Part shown: piece by piece, positions 1 through 11,960 of the stretch
How positions within the stretch are numbered: the first letter of the stretch is position 1
Layout: each line of letters opens with the position of its first letter
Assembly: GCA_001414485.1 (NCBI GenBank)
Contig: LLEY01000084.1
Span: forward strand, 1 to 64,000
Direction: 5' to 3'
Source: Calycina herbarum
Taxonomy: Eukaryota > Ascomycota > Leotiomycetes > Helotiales > Pezizellaceae
DNA length: 64,000 nucleotides
Translations under genes and position numbers: made by a program
Notes under the pieces: model-generated
Databases searched by the model: none
What the model saw: the letters and a program-made list of their open reading frames with translations, nothing else
Told to the model about the DNA's origin: nothing

Positions 1-184
1 ATTATAATTAGTAAGCGTCTGAAATTTTGAATATTATTTGTTTATATAGTAATAAAACTAGGTTTTTAATTTTAGCTTTTTTTATCTATAGACTAAAAGG
101 TTAGAGTTGCTTACTAAGCAGCTTTTTGTATAGGTTTTGAAGTGCGTCGCTCGGTGATATGCGTCGCTCGGTGGTAAACCACGT
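1..184. mobile_element. Terminal fragment of a pogo/Fot1-like DNA transposon
   Basis: AT-rich sequence ending in a subterminal motif (TGCGTCGCTCGGTG) present twice in tandem at about 143-172, followed by GGTAAACCACGT and a TA at 185-186. The element at 31504-32612 ends the same way: a doubled subterminal motif, then AAACACGT, then TA. I therefore read 184 as the outer end of a TA-inserting element whose body lies left of the window. No coding sequence is visible in the part present. Confidence 0.55.
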
Positions 185-989
185 TATATATATTTGTAAA
201 CTTCGAGAATATTCCTTTTCCGTCATTCTTAACAGATGTGCCCTTCAAAGTCTTTACCGTAGTATTTCACCACATAAAATTACTTCCTAAAACTTCGCTT
301 CCCAGCAAAATAAAGATAGCATGCCGCCTAATTCAAAACCACCTCAGAAGAGAATTTTGATGAGCTGCATTTCCTAACACTATACTCGGCTTCCAACATA
401 GGGAGCCTGCCCATATTATCCGACTCCTTCATTGCCCCTTCATAGTTTCACTTCGAAATTTCTAATACTTTAACCTCCGTTCATGAGACTTAACCGCACT
501 CTTTATCAAAAGATGAACTTCAAGATGGTGAATTGTAACAACACCACATTCACATCGAAGATGTTCGGGTAAGCAACTACAATGACTGGACGAGCCTGGC
601 TCCGCCTCGCTGAGGGGGTGCTTAAATATTTGGCCTTCCTTTTTTGCTCTGTCTTCTCTCATCTCCAAAACACAAACTTTTCAGGACGGTCAACTACCCT
701 TTACAACTCTTCGTCAACTCGTACCAGCCTCCAGATCTCTACATATTTCAACATCTATACGCATACACAGTCTCAAGTGATCAAGAAGTCTTCGGCTTGG
801 TTCTTTCTGTTGTTCAACAGCATTTCGCCCGATACTTTGAGCCTTATTCCGGTTCTCGAACTCAAGTTCCTACAAGGTAATATTTCATCCCATTTCTCTT
901 TATATCTTATAAGTCTCACACATATTACTAGTTCCTTCATACCATCTAAACATCAACAAACTATCTTGGTTTCATCAACCCTTGCCAAA
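185..989. other. 5' flank and leader of the Cys-rich gene
   Basis: No protein-coding exon is supported here. A probable 5'UTR intron spans 877-931 (GTAATA donor, TTACTAG acceptor) just before the coding start. Bases about 420-508 recur in diverged form at about 3952-4037, so part of this promoter region is duplicated. The open frame that reads through from 582 is an in-frame extension and not needed for the gene. Confidence 0.4.
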
Positions 990-1352
990 ATGGGAAATAC
1001 CACAAAGCACCACTGCATGGGCGCCATCGGCGAGCAAAAATGCACTCGCAAGCCCCAAAAGGGAGGACCAAGAAGCATGTCATACTGCCCAGTCCACCAA
1101 ACATTCTGTCAAACTCCAGGTTGCGCTGGCTATGTACCCTTGAACATTTGCAAAGGCATATGCAAAATTTGCGGATGGGCCCACTCCAGCAACAAGAGAG
1201 CGGCGGAGGAAAAGGCGTTGGAGGAAAAGAAACGCAAGGAAGATGAGAAGAAGGCGAAGGAGAAAGCTGATAAGGATGCGAAGGCGGCCAAGGCGAAGGC
1301 GGCTAGTAATTCTGCTGCTAACCGAGATGCTAAGGGTAAGCATAGGAAGTAG
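990..1352 (+). CDS. Small Cys-rich protein with Lys/Ala/Glu tail (120 aa)
   Basis: I do not recognise the family. The ATG at 990 sits in a good fungal context (GCCAAAATGG) and follows a probable spliced leader, so I prefer it to the longer in-frame opening from 582. Residues 9-61 hold eight cysteines (C9, C18, C33, C40, C45, C54, C58, C61) plus H36 and H65. The final CxxxCxxC group (C54/C58/C61) looks like a zinc-binding module. From residue 69 on, the chain is almost all Lys, Ala and Glu, predicting a highly charged helix and possibly nucleic-acid or ribosome association. There is no signal peptide or membrane segment. Zinc binding is inference from spacing only. Confidence 0.6.
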   Translation: MGNTTKHHCMGAIGEQKCTRKPQKGGPRSMSYCPVHQTFCQTPGCAGYVPLNICKGICKICGWAHSSNKRAAEEKALEEKKRKEDEKKAKEKADKDAKAAKAKAASNSAANRDAKGKHRK

Positions 1353-1990
1353 GTGTTTTACCCGATTTCTTTGTTGATGCTTGCTCCTACTGGCATTTTG
1401 TACATAAAGATGATACCCTGGGATGGACTTTTGGGATTTTGAGGGGTGGGAAATGGGTCTTGAAATATTAGATCACTTTTAGGGGTTATTCATGGGATGG
1501 AGTTTATGCTGGAGCATTTGAATTTGGCTTGGATATGAATGGGCATGTTACATAGAGTCATCTGGCTGGATCCCTTGGCTGGTTGACTTTTCTCATCAAT
1601 CTTTGCACTTTAAAATCTAATTGTTTCGTTCCCCTATATTTGGAGAAATTTTTCTAGCAGTTCAAACTAGTAGCATGGCTCCCCGAGTAAATAAGTTGCT
1701 TCACTGAATGCCCCCCAACTAAGCTAACCCCCACTAGCTGAGAATTATAGGAAACCTCTCTCTATGCAGAGTTTGTCTTGCTTTCAACTATAATGTATTC
1801 CTTGATTGGCTTATTCCTGGTTGTTCCAAGTCAATGCGGTTTCTATTACTATGCGTCGCTTGCAATTATACGCGAAATTTTACCCTCGCTTAACAAAAAC
1901 ACGAGAGAGAGAATGGAAGTGGCTTCTCACAGATCACCAAGAACAGGTGTGCACAAACTAAGCTAACAGAAGAGAGAAGGTTATTTCTAG
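1353..1990. other. Intergenic
   Basis: 3' flank of the Cys-rich gene. A short open frame at 1778-1966 begins with a hydrophobic stretch but has no supporting features. Its end overlaps a possible intron (about 1947-1990, GTGTGC to TTTCTAG) leading into the decayed gene that follows. Confidence 0.4.
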
Positions 1991-1991
1991 A

Positions 1992-2375
1992 AAACCTCCA
2001 TCTTGGATTTGGTTCGATGAAGAGATTCGAACTCGGCAATGGACCGGTGATCGAGACACCAAACCCGAGCGAGACCTTACTGAAGATGAGCTGTTTATTA
2101 AGGCTTGTTTTGATCAGGAGATGATAAAGAACTCACTGTCTTGGCATAATGATGCTTATCACCGCGGTCTATGGCTGCGAAGATTGGCCAAGTTTGCCCT
2201 TTAGGGTTTCAAGGTCGCGTGGGATTGGGACAAACAGAAGAAGCTTGTGGAGGAATGGAAGGAGTATTATGGGTCTCTGGAGTTGGAGGAGTCTGAGGAT
2301 GAAGACGATGGAGAGGAAGATAACGTAGAGGATGGATCTGAGATTTGCGAGGATGGATCTAAAGATGAATTGTAA
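1992..2375 (+). pseudogene. Decayed gene with acidic C-terminus
   Basis: A coherent reading frame runs from 1992 to a TAA at 2373-2375 with one internal TAG at 2202-2204. Codon use is coding-like and the translated halves fit together: a Trp/Glu/Arg-rich segment, then a segment ending in a Glu/Asp-rich tail. A plausible acceptor (TTTCTAG) lies at its 5' border, but the upstream sequence in that phase has a stop and no ATG, so the 5' end is lost. I do not recognise the product. One sequencing or assembly error could mimic the internal stop, but the missing start argues for true decay. Confidence 0.45.
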
Positions 2376-2764
2376 TTAGCACTTGGACTTGGGACTGGTG
2401 TTCTGGTTTATGAAATTGTATACATGGCACTTGAGTCCAAATAAAAAATAAAAGAATAATCATGAATCAATCGCAAATCATTTCAATAGTAAATTATCAA
2501 ATGTAATAATGTAACTTACCTCCTTGACTTAAAAAAATCTTTAATATAAAAGATTATTTAAATTGCCTTTTTAACGGCTTACGGTAGTGACAGGTCAGTC
2601 TCGGGTCGGTTTAAATAACTAATTGACGGCTTTTTATAACTGAAGTCTGTGGAATTTTTGGGAAACAAGAGCTTAGAAATTTTGTTGTTGAAAGATTGAA
2701 AGCAGTGAATATACTTTTAGTAGAAATATGTTAGTGTATAACGAGAGACTAAACAGGAGAGTCA

Positions 2765-2985
2765 AGACTTGACATTCGAAAGAGGAGGTAATATTTAGTA
2801 AGAGATACAACGTTCAATAGAATACATAATATTCGGTATGACATACAACATGCAACGTCTATTAGGGATACAAAACGGTCAGCAGTAGATATAACGTTCA
2901 TTAGACTAAATGGCGTTCGATTAAATAATTAACTTTCGTTAGAACAAATGAAATTCGACAAAAAGGCTAACATTCGAGTCAAAAT
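2765..2985. repeat. Degenerate ~20-bp minisatellite (TTCRWTAG core)
   Basis: A core close to ACGTTCGATTAG recurs about ten times (around 2776, 2812, 2833, 2857, 2878, 2899, 2918, 2936, 2954, 2973), mostly 18-24 bases apart. Units differ by substitutions and small indels, so this is an old tandem array. No open frame spans it. Confidence 0.5.
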
Positions 2986-3951
2986 ACTCTAGAGAAAAAA
3001 GAAGCAAAAGCCATCGTCAATCTAAGACTCTTGTATTCCACTTCCTCTCTCTCGTAATTCTAAAGAAGAGATATTTTCGAGTGTTTTTAAGTGGGAGTTT
3101 GGTAGGTATTTTCACTTCATCTCCTCTACTTCCTCTCCTCTTCTTCCTCTCCTCTTCTCTAAGCGAGGGGGGAGATCTTGAAATCGCGAGAGAGGAGTAT
3201 TAAAGATTACTATATTAACTTGGAACAACGGCGAATAGGAAGTAAAACGAAACAGTGATATTCCGTTGGGACATTCGGTTACCCTCAAATGGATACTTCA
3301 CCAGACTGCGAATCCTTAAACGAGAACTAGTCGTCCTGCATTATAGTGGCAGCGTGTTAGAAATATATATATATATGTTTTTTTTATTAAACGTCTGATA
3401 CAAGTATTCTTTGGGTATTTGATTTTTCCCCTGATGAGGCTGCCTTAACAACTTTTCGCATGCAATACCTGGTGATAGTCCTCTCTAGTGAATCTTGGTA
3501 GAAACTAAGAAAAGGTCTTAATACGGCAGGTCAAACTAGCTTTGTTTTTATGAAAAAAGGACACCAGACGCCCAGATCACTGCAGAGGGTGCGTTCCTTA
3601 GTCAGGGTATTATAGGCTTCGAACCTGAAATTCAGGCTTTAGAGTAGGTCGCCGGGACGGAAAAAACTTCACAGTTTGCTTCAACTCGAGAACAAACCAC
3701 AACAGCGAGAGTAAAATAGCTGCATTATTATGACATTGTTAATTAGCTATCAAGAAGTCATTCTTGATTTTTGGTATATTTTTGTAATTTCTTTTGAACG
3801 TACTGTTGCTGTTTTGTTAGGGTGCAGTAGAGGAACGAATAGGCCCCATTTTACAGGCCTACGATCTAGGGGCCGACATGTGTTATGAGAAATTATACCG
3901 GCCTCTCATTTGTTTCCCAGCCCCCTTGGTTTTTCCTCTTCCCCTGTCATC

Positions 3952-4037
3952 CCGACTCATTTATTACCCCTTCATCGCTTCACTGCAAAGTTCCTAATCC
4001 TTCAACCCCTATTCATGAGACTTGACCACGTTCTACG
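3952..4037. repeat. Diverged duplicate of 420-508
   Basis: Aligns base for base with about 420-508, sharing for example CATGAGACTTRACC and CCCCTTCATMG, at roughly three-quarters identity by eye. The first copy lies in the 5' flank of the Cys-rich gene. This one is not next to a recognisable gene. Confidence 0.5.
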
Positions 4038-6730
4038 GTTTTGTGATTTTCTGTGGTTGGAGTTTTTTGGGATGGTGTCAGGATAGCTTTCATGAATAAT
4101 GGAAAGTAATAAGGGGTGGTAAATCTTCTCAACAACACCTCGTTACTACTTGCTGGTCATTGGAATGGGTCGGGGGATTTCTTTATCAAGGGAATACTAC
4201 CAGTTCAGTGTTTCTATTGTTTGGGGTAGGTTCTACCTTCTTTTCCGGTTCGCCATGATACATAGGCACATAGACGAATGAATAATACTTATGAAATGGT
4301 TGTTTTCTGTTACTTCTGTATTGAGAAAAAAGGTGACAATAAGAGTACACTTTTATACAGGCTTTGAGTTCTATTGAAATTTACGCTTGAAATTCCCAAT
4401 CGGAATTCTTTCTTTGCAAAATACTAGCTTGGGTCACTGACTAGCGTATATATGCCAAATCTCTTCACTCTATTGAAATTAATTATTGAGAACTTTAAAT
4501 TTTCATATTCAATCTTATAAAATAATCCCTTGATTATTTATCTACTGGATATGCCTTAAAAAGGGGTATTTATCTGCTGCTACTAAACACAGCCCCTTTT
4601 TCGCTTAAACCAAGCGAGAGCCCCGCTGGTACATCTACTTCATGAATCACAGAACTCAGAGAGAAATAAAAGATTGCGAAAATCGTCATCCCATTGCCAG
4701 TTAATATCAAAAATGTAAAAGAAGAAGTATTTAATAGATGACGTAATAAATATTTCTGCCAGCAGAAAACCTCTCATCGAGTACTAGCTACGGAAAACAA
4801 CTTATGAAAGTTAAATGTTTTAATTATTTAAGTAAATCCAATTGTAACAAATTGTCTTACACTACTACTATTAGTTTTGAATGAATTTTTGTAAAAGATG
4901 CTCTCAGAACTATTTCCGTAGACACCTGAACAATTTTTATTCAAAACTCTTTTACGAAATAATCTTAAGAAATCGAGTTTATTGAAAAAAGTAACTAAGA
5001 ACAATTTGGTTTAGTAACTATTAGTTTTCTATTAGTCTCAGGTAAGTCTTCTATATTAATTTAATTATTCAAACTATCTAGTATAATCCTTTTTAAGACA
5101 GCTACTTCGGATAATATTCTCCTGTTTTGGAAATCACAGTAATCTTTTCAGTAAATTCTATGTATTAATTCGATTATCTTAAACCTTCATTTAAGATATA
5201 TTTAATTGAATGTACTTAGGATTGTAGTATATATAGCATTTTCCAGGTATTAAACGTCCAATTCAAATATATCATACTACCATATTTTTGAAGCTGCACG
5301 GGTTCTTTTTTTCACCTGCGTAAGAAAGGATGACGAGGAACACTCCTTTTCAAAAGAACAGATAATCTGTCTCAGAACTAATTCCACAGGTCGTGGGAGT
5401 AGACCAAGGTCTCCCAGTCCTCCCGAAGAATAAGGGAATCTGGGAATAATTGGGGAGGTTGGGGATCGGTCCACAGCCACTCACGTGCTACCTACCCCTC
5501 TATTCCCCCTTTTGGATTGAGGTGCATGCAGAGACTCGTGGACAAGCAAGTGCAGTTTTAGGATATTTGGCTCAGTAAAAGTATCTTATTTAGATGGGTT
5601 TGAATCAGGCGGCTTGCTAACTTTATCTTGCTGAGAAGCGAAGTTTTAGAAAGCCATTTTTATGTGGTGGAATTTCTGCGGGGAAGGGTAAGCAGGGCAA
5701 AGGAGTTGAGGATGACGGAACAGGGAAAGCTATGTTTGAAGTTGGGGTCAAGTTTGCAAACATGTTTTCTCCCACAAGATGTTCAAATTGCAAATGACAT
5801 AGTATACTTCTACATTGAAGAGACGTTAGCTGGTCGGTTGAGGCAGAGTGGAGCCAAAAAGGGGGATGGCTGTCGCAAGCCACTGCCCTTTGGTGAATCT
5901 ACCAATGATTCGACTCGTGGGGTGTCATGAAATAATTTAATTATAGGTGGATATCTACAATGAATTATGATGAAGGAGGGCAGCGTTCTGGTGAGAAGGG
6001 TTGCTATTGGATTGCGACTGGAAACTACCCAAGTCTGAAGCATACATACATACTGCAACAAGCTCGGAAAGTTAACCCTAGAAATGATCTCAATTCCCAG
6101 TGGCATCAAGTCGTCATCACTAAGCGAAGGAAAGGGGCAATCTCTTCAATCAGGTCTCTACCTCAAAAGTTCTTACTAAGTCTATCAAGAACCGAATAAA
6201 GAAACTCGATAGAGTTAGGAAGGCACTGATTTGTCGTCCGTAAAGCCTAAATATCTTCAAGTATCGAGGAAAACATCTGTCTCCCATTCCTGGTTTGGAA
6301 ATGTTTCGATACTATACTTCGGAGATATTATATGAAATATTTATTAAGAAATATCTGCTGATAAAAAATATACTCGGAAATATCTACCCGGAGATGACGA
6401 TTTAGAACCTGTCTCCAATCTCAGAACCCTTACTATACAAAAACTAGCAAGAAAACTCATAGGAGTTTCTTAGAACTCGTGGATTATGAACTTTATGAGT
6501 TTATGAGGCTGTGGTATGCGACAATCCTTTTGGTTGAGGATTCACTGTTGATGGGGTTCGATTTCTCGAAAAAGGGACTGACAGCTTACAAAGAACGCCA
6601 AAGCACTTCTTCTTAGGATCAGAGCAGGGGGGGTGGATTATTCTGGCAATTATCAATTTGGGTCCCACTTGATTGTATTATCAAACTAAGGGATTGCAAA
6701 GTCGCAATAAATAGGGTCTATTGAAGGAAG

Positions 6731-7669
6731 ATGGCGTTCCAGCGACACAAAGATCGGAAGGACTCAGTAACGCGACGAATTCGCAACAAGGATATCAAAA
6801 CCTCCAAAGGAACCATTCCTCCAAGCCAAAAACAAAAACCATTTCGAAAAGAAAAACAAAGCACCCCGCAACGTGTAACTTTTCGAAAAGGAAGACTTGT
6901 TTCAAATCCCCACATTCTACTCCCCTCGTATTGGCCAGGGAGAAGGTTCCGCAGGCAGAGAACCGCAAACCCCCAAAGCCTTTCACAATCAATTGATTCA
7001 ACTCGATTCAAAAAATCTTCTCGACATGCTTTGACCAGCAGTTCGTGACCGTCTCAACAAAGCTTGATGATTCATAACCTAATAAAGGTATCGCAAAGAA
7101 CCATGATGGGGTTGAAACATTCGAATGCTCCCCAGGCCTCCACATTGGGGTATATGTATACACTGGTCTTTCCGGTGGAGTGGCTTCAGCGACAGCTTCC
7201 TGCCAATCCATTCGTCTCCAAACCACCAGGTTCATACAACTTTCGACGGCAACGGAAAGACACCACCAAAGAAGGGACGAATCCATTTTCGGAAGCACCA
7301 AACCCGTTGCCTGTTCCTTCCTCCGGGTCTTCATCCAAGAAGAAAAAGATGTGCCACGAAGAGGATGTATCCTGCGTGGATTGCCGCAGTGCCATCACCA
7401 CCGTCACATTTTGCGACCCCTTCAAGCGAAAGCAGCAAGGGAAGCACAATCTCGATGATCATCGGACATGCCCATCCTTCTCGAGACCCGACAGTGGACG
7501 GAAACGAGTGAACATGTTTGATGAGGGCCACGAATGCACAGCTCTGTAAGTCTCTGTCGCTCCCAGCACTCGAACGATGTCAACAGGATATGTTCTAATT
7601 TGCGGAAATAGGACAGGGGGAATGAATTCGCCAGGATGGCCTTTCGGCCTATTCTCAGGGGAAGCCTGA
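6731..7669 (+). CDS. Basic hypothetical protein, three exons (272 aa)
   Basis: Proposed exons are 6731-7044, 7099-7545 and 7612-7669, which stay in frame throughout (819 nt). The second intron is well supported: GTAAGT donor at 7546, TTCTAATTT branch-like site, AAATAG acceptor at 7611, and a Gly-rich C-terminus that continues in phase. The first intron (GTGACC donor) is weaker, so the first exon could be separate and the gene could start at 7064 or 7103. The protein is Arg/Lys-rich in its N-terminal third and has a Cys-containing region (CHEEDVSCVDC type) about residues 200-215. I do not recognise it, and there is no signal peptide. Confidence 0.42.
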
Positions 7670-8592
7670 TTGTGGTTTCTGGGTACGAAACCTTGTAGAT
7701 ATATGGAATGAAAACTTAGATGCTTGCTAACAAAGGACCATTAGTGCGATGTCCTCTTCGAACCCCCAACAAAAACCAAAAAACTCCCAACTTGTGCGAT
7801 TTCGTTACTCTGTTGAGGTGTTGGATTGCGCCGATTCCTCGCTTGTGGTGTTGGGGAAATGTGGGAATGATCGAGGAAGGAGATATCCGCAAGGCATAAG
7901 TCGAGTATAATTTTGAAGAAAACAAAAATACAATTCAAGGAAGAAATTGAGTTTAGTTGCTGTTTGTCAACGGTCCAAGTTGAAACTTTCAAAGATAGCT
8001 CACACCGAGTATCTCACGGAGAACCCTTGGTACATAGCAGACAAAGTTTAGTAGGTAATTGACCCATAACCCATTGATCCCAAGCTACGATACGTGAGCT
8101 AGACAGCTGTCAAAGTGTCTTTGTAAATCTGTGACAAGAAGATCAGATGAAAAGTGTCCGCCAAAAGGTGGCCGTTGGAGTTGCCTTTCCTCCACCCTGA
8201 TTCGACATTTCGTAGATTTGTAAATTATGGATTTTTAATGCAAGCAACGGAATATTTGGATAAAGTCGTATTTGGGAAAAGTACAACGTTGGTTGGAAGT
8301 TGATGGAGGGGTGAGGTGAGGAATGAGATGCTGACCACTAGCAAAAAGATACTTGGTCATGCCAAGGATGCTGATTTCGGGATATTTCCGGCCTGAGTGT
8401 GAAGGCCAAATATCGCCCTCGCCATCATGATCAGCAACAAAACACCCGCTACCTCTCGACTTTCGACCTTCCAGCAGTTCAAAGGCTGCTTTGGACGACC
8501 CCTCATACGAAGAAAAAAAAAATTCGCGAAAAGGCTGGTGGACTTGATCATCATCGAGCTCACATGCCTTCCGCCAACTACACTCATCGGTG
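7670..8592. other. Intergenic, 5' flank of the mannosidase gene
   Basis: Short open frames on the minus strand (7716-7992, 8235-8711) overlap each other, have no domain and run into the start of the next gene on the other strand. I see no gene here. Confidence 0.5.
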
Positions 8593-11500
8593 ATGCCATT
8601 GCGATGGCGAGGAGGCTGGCTGGGCGCAAGCAGCTGCAAGACAGCCTTGTATAGAAAACCTGGGGTTTTACTCACAATATGGACAATATGGGTGGTTTCC
8701 GTGTCTGCCATGACGGAGGCGCGGATTGCAGAGTTACGGCAGGAAACAGTTTCGATGTTTTATCATGGATTCGATAATTACATGACCGTCGCGTTCCCGG
8801 AGGATGAGGTTGGTTCTGCTTGCTTGGTTTTGTATGTATTAGCTCACAATTGGATTAGTTGCGACCGGTTTCTTGTGTTCCCTTAACTCGCGACCAACAA
8901 AACCCCCGCCATGTCGAACTGAACGATGTTTTGGGCAATTATTCCCTTACCTTGATCGACAGTCTGTCTACGTTGGCCATACTCGCATCCGCTCCTCCGG
9001 ATCAGAAGGACACAGGAGCAAAGGCGCTGCGCGATTTCCAAGAAGGCATACAATCGCTTGTAACACAATATGGGGACGGAACAAGCGGGCCATCCGGTCA
9101 AGGGCTACGAGCGCGAGGATTTGATGTGGACAGTAAAGTCCAGGTCTTCGAAACAGTTATAAGGGGAGTCGGAGGACTGTTGAGCGCCCATTTGTTTGCT
9201 GTTGGGGAATTGCCCATTGATGGGTATACTCCCAAACTGGCACGATTTGCAAAGAAGAAGAAACTTGGAAAGGGCGAGGTGCCAGCAATTTTGTGGCCGA
9301 GTGGGTTTCGGTATAATGGCCAATTATTACGCCTGGCTCTGGATCTTGCACAGCGACTGCTTCCTGCCTTTTATACTACGACAGGAATGCCCTACCCAAG
9401 AGTCAATCTTCGGCATGGAATTCCTTTCTATCACAACTCCCCACTAAACAAGGACTCGTCCAATTTCGAAGAATTTCTTCAAGATGGAGCTCCTGAAATT
9501 ACGGAAACATGTAGTGCAGGAGCTGGAAGTTTAGTCCTTGAATTTACAGTCCTGAGCCGACTCACAGATGACCCGAGATTTGAACAACTTGCAAAACGTG
9601 CATTCTGGGCTGTATGGGATAGAAGAAGTGCCATTGGCTTGCTCGGTGCAGGAATTGACTCTGAGAGTGGCCAATGGATAGGACCTTATTCGGGAATCGG
9701 TGCTGGTATCGATAGTTTTTTCGAATACGCCTTGAAAACCCATATACTTCTCTCGGGGCACGATATGCCCAACGTAACGATGCCCTTGCAAGAACCCTCT
9801 AATTCCTGGTTAGATCCAAACACCATTTATACCCCGTTGACCGAAGAAGAAAACTCCGCCGATGCCTTCCTTGCCGCCTGGAACGAAGCCCATGCAGCAA
9901 TCAAGCGTCATTTGTACAGTGGCATACACCATCCGCATTATGTGAACGTTCATTTGACTACTGGATCACCACAAGCATACTGGATTGACAGTCTTGGTGC
10001 TTATTACCCTGGCCTCCTGACACTTGCTGGAGAAGTTGAAGAAGCGATCGAAACAAATCTTTTATATATCGCCCTTTGGACCCGATATGCAGCACTGCCC
10101 GAGCGATGGTCGGTTCGAGATGGCCATGTTGAAGGAGGTCTAGGGTGGTGGCCCGGTCGCCCAGAATTTATCGAATCAAATTATCATTTATATCGAGCCA
10201 CGCAAGATCCTTGGTATCTACATGTTGGTGAAATGGTGATTGGAGATATCAAACAGCGATGCTGGACTAAATGTGGATGGGCTGGACTTCAAGACGTACG
10301 AACAGGCGAAAAAAGTGACCGCATGGAGAGTTTCTTCCTTGGGGAAACGGCAAAATATCTTTACTTACTATTCGACCCTGAGCATCCGCTAAATTCCCTT
10401 GACGCTGCTTATGTCTTCACTACTGAAGGTCACCCATTGATCATACCAAAGACAAAGCCATCTACAATCATCAGAAGGAAGATGCCATCAACCAAAAGTA
10501 TACAACCACACTCGGATACAAAACCGAGAGATACATGTCCTGTATCACCATCGCCCCTTCCTTTCTCGATATCTGCAACAGCAGCAAGATCAGATGTGTT
10601 TCATGCGTCAAGTCTGATTGGTCTACACAAGATTCCAAACTTCCGACCAACGGCGTCCGACAAACCCAAAAATATGAAACTCTTGCAGGAATTACCACCT
10701 GCAGAATATCACGTCGTGAAAGGGCAAACGGGTGCTCCAGTCGTTCAAAATCACACCTACTATCCATGGACACTTCCAGATTCTTTAATGCCGACTGATG
10801 GATTTTGCAACAAGCTTCCTCTCGGTCAGACATTTACAATCGAGTTCCCCGTGAGCACCACAACAACTTCTACAGCAGGACAACCGGGCTTCTTAACATT
10901 TGGTCCACAAGGGCTTGTCAGATTAAACGAGGGCATCCTCGTCAAAAGTCTGTCAGGACTACGTATTGGGATGATCTACGAATCACCATCCCCATTTCGA
11001 GCGCTCGATGGACCAATCGTAGACTCATGGCGAGTTTGGAATATCGCCAACATGCCACTAGGACGAGATGAACAAGTCTTCATCTCCAGAGAGGTTATAG
11101 GGGATATGACAGACCCCAATTTCAAACGAGTCCGAGATTCAATTATGCTCGACATAGTCCTCCAATTAGAAAACGAAACACCCGTCAACCACTCATCAAG
11201 CACCCCCGGTAGTGAAGAAGAATACTACGACGACGATGATCTCGATGAAGATTACGAAGATCTATTCGAAGCAGCCCCAACGATAGCAATAGAAGACTCC
11301 CTCTCCACCTCCGGAAAAGCCTCCGAGTATAAAGGAATGTTCTCCTCTCTGCTTCGTCAAGTTACTTCCGCTCTTCGGGATCCAGCTGCAACTCTCCTTC
11401 CGCAACCTGCTACACAACAAACTTACACTTCTATAAAACTCCCCGCTATCGCGCCTATCGGTCTCGGCGCAGCAGCTATCCTCGATGTCCCCGATGCGCC

Positions 11501-11960
11501 CGACCCAGCACAAGGCCCGCGTTCTGATTCACTGATTTGGACGAATATATACTTCGCCGGCCAAGCATGCGCTGCTAAACTCCCTGACGACGCACCCCGT
11601 TTACACGATGTTATCGTTATCCAAAGAGGCGGTTGTACATTCCATGATAAACTCGCCAATATTCCTTCTTACTCCCCTTCTCCTTCTAGCCTGAAGTTGG
11701 TGATTGTTATTGATAATGACTACTCCGGAGAAGAAGAGGGGTTCCCTGTTGGTGCTGGAAGTGGGTTGTTTAGACCGCTGTTGGATAGGAAACAAGTTAC
11801 TCCTGGGGGGTTGTATCGGCAGACGCCTATTTGTATGGTTATGGTGCGGGGAGGGGAGGAGGTTGAGGGGCTTTTTAGGAGGAGTCGCGGGGTAGGGGTT
11901 AGGAGGCGGTATCATGTTGAGAGTCAGGGCTTGGTGGTTGGGAATGTACATGTTATTTGA
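8593..11960 (+). CDS. mnl1: ER degradation-enhancing alpha-mannosidase-like protein (EDEM/Mnl1 type), GH47 + PA domain (1105 aa)
   Basis: Exons 8593-8808 and 8859-11960 join in phase 0 across a 50-bp intron and restore the family's N-terminus (MFYHGFDNYM...FPEDELRPVSC). A hydrophobic signal/anchor (VLLTIWTIWVV) lies at about residues 24-35, fitting an ER-lumen enzyme. GH47 spans roughly 35-595 with GIGAGIDSFFEY near 351 and the Glu-rich segment around ESNYHLYRATQDPWYLH. An acidic run near 855-880 precedes a protease-associated (PA) domain at about 955-1070. Family members trim mannose from misfolded glycoproteins and feed them to ER-associated degradation. The PA domain makes it EDEM3-like in architecture. 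The first ATG chosen is the one that supplies the signal segment. The donor (GTTGGT) is non-ideal, but family continuity supports it. Confidence 0.9.

Larger units (their letters stand above)
2376..6730. other. Gene-poor AT-rich stretch
   Basis: No convincing gene. The stretch holds a degenerate minisatellite (2765-2985), a pyrimidine-rich tract (about 3119-3165), a TA-rich microsatellite (about 3365), a diverged copy of bases 420-508 (3952-4037), and an AT-rich inverted repeat (about 4873-4960). Open frames at 5628-5930 and 5960-6199 have no recognisable domain, no splice support and overlapping frames on the other strand. The composition is what old RIP-affected repeats look like. Confidence 0.5.

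Noticed and set aside
3590..3660. tRNA-like GGTTCGAA/GCTTCGAACC sequence
   Set aside because: No cloverleaf can be drawn around it; acceptor and anticodon stems are missing.
5628..6199. Two plus-strand open frames of 100 and 79 codons
   Set aside because: No domain, no signal peptide, no credible introns, and competing frames on the other strand in an AT-rich gene-poor region.
8235..8711. 158-codon minus-strand open frame
   Set aside because: Overlaps the first exon of the mannosidase gene on the other strand, has no domain, and is paralleled by other overlapping frames.
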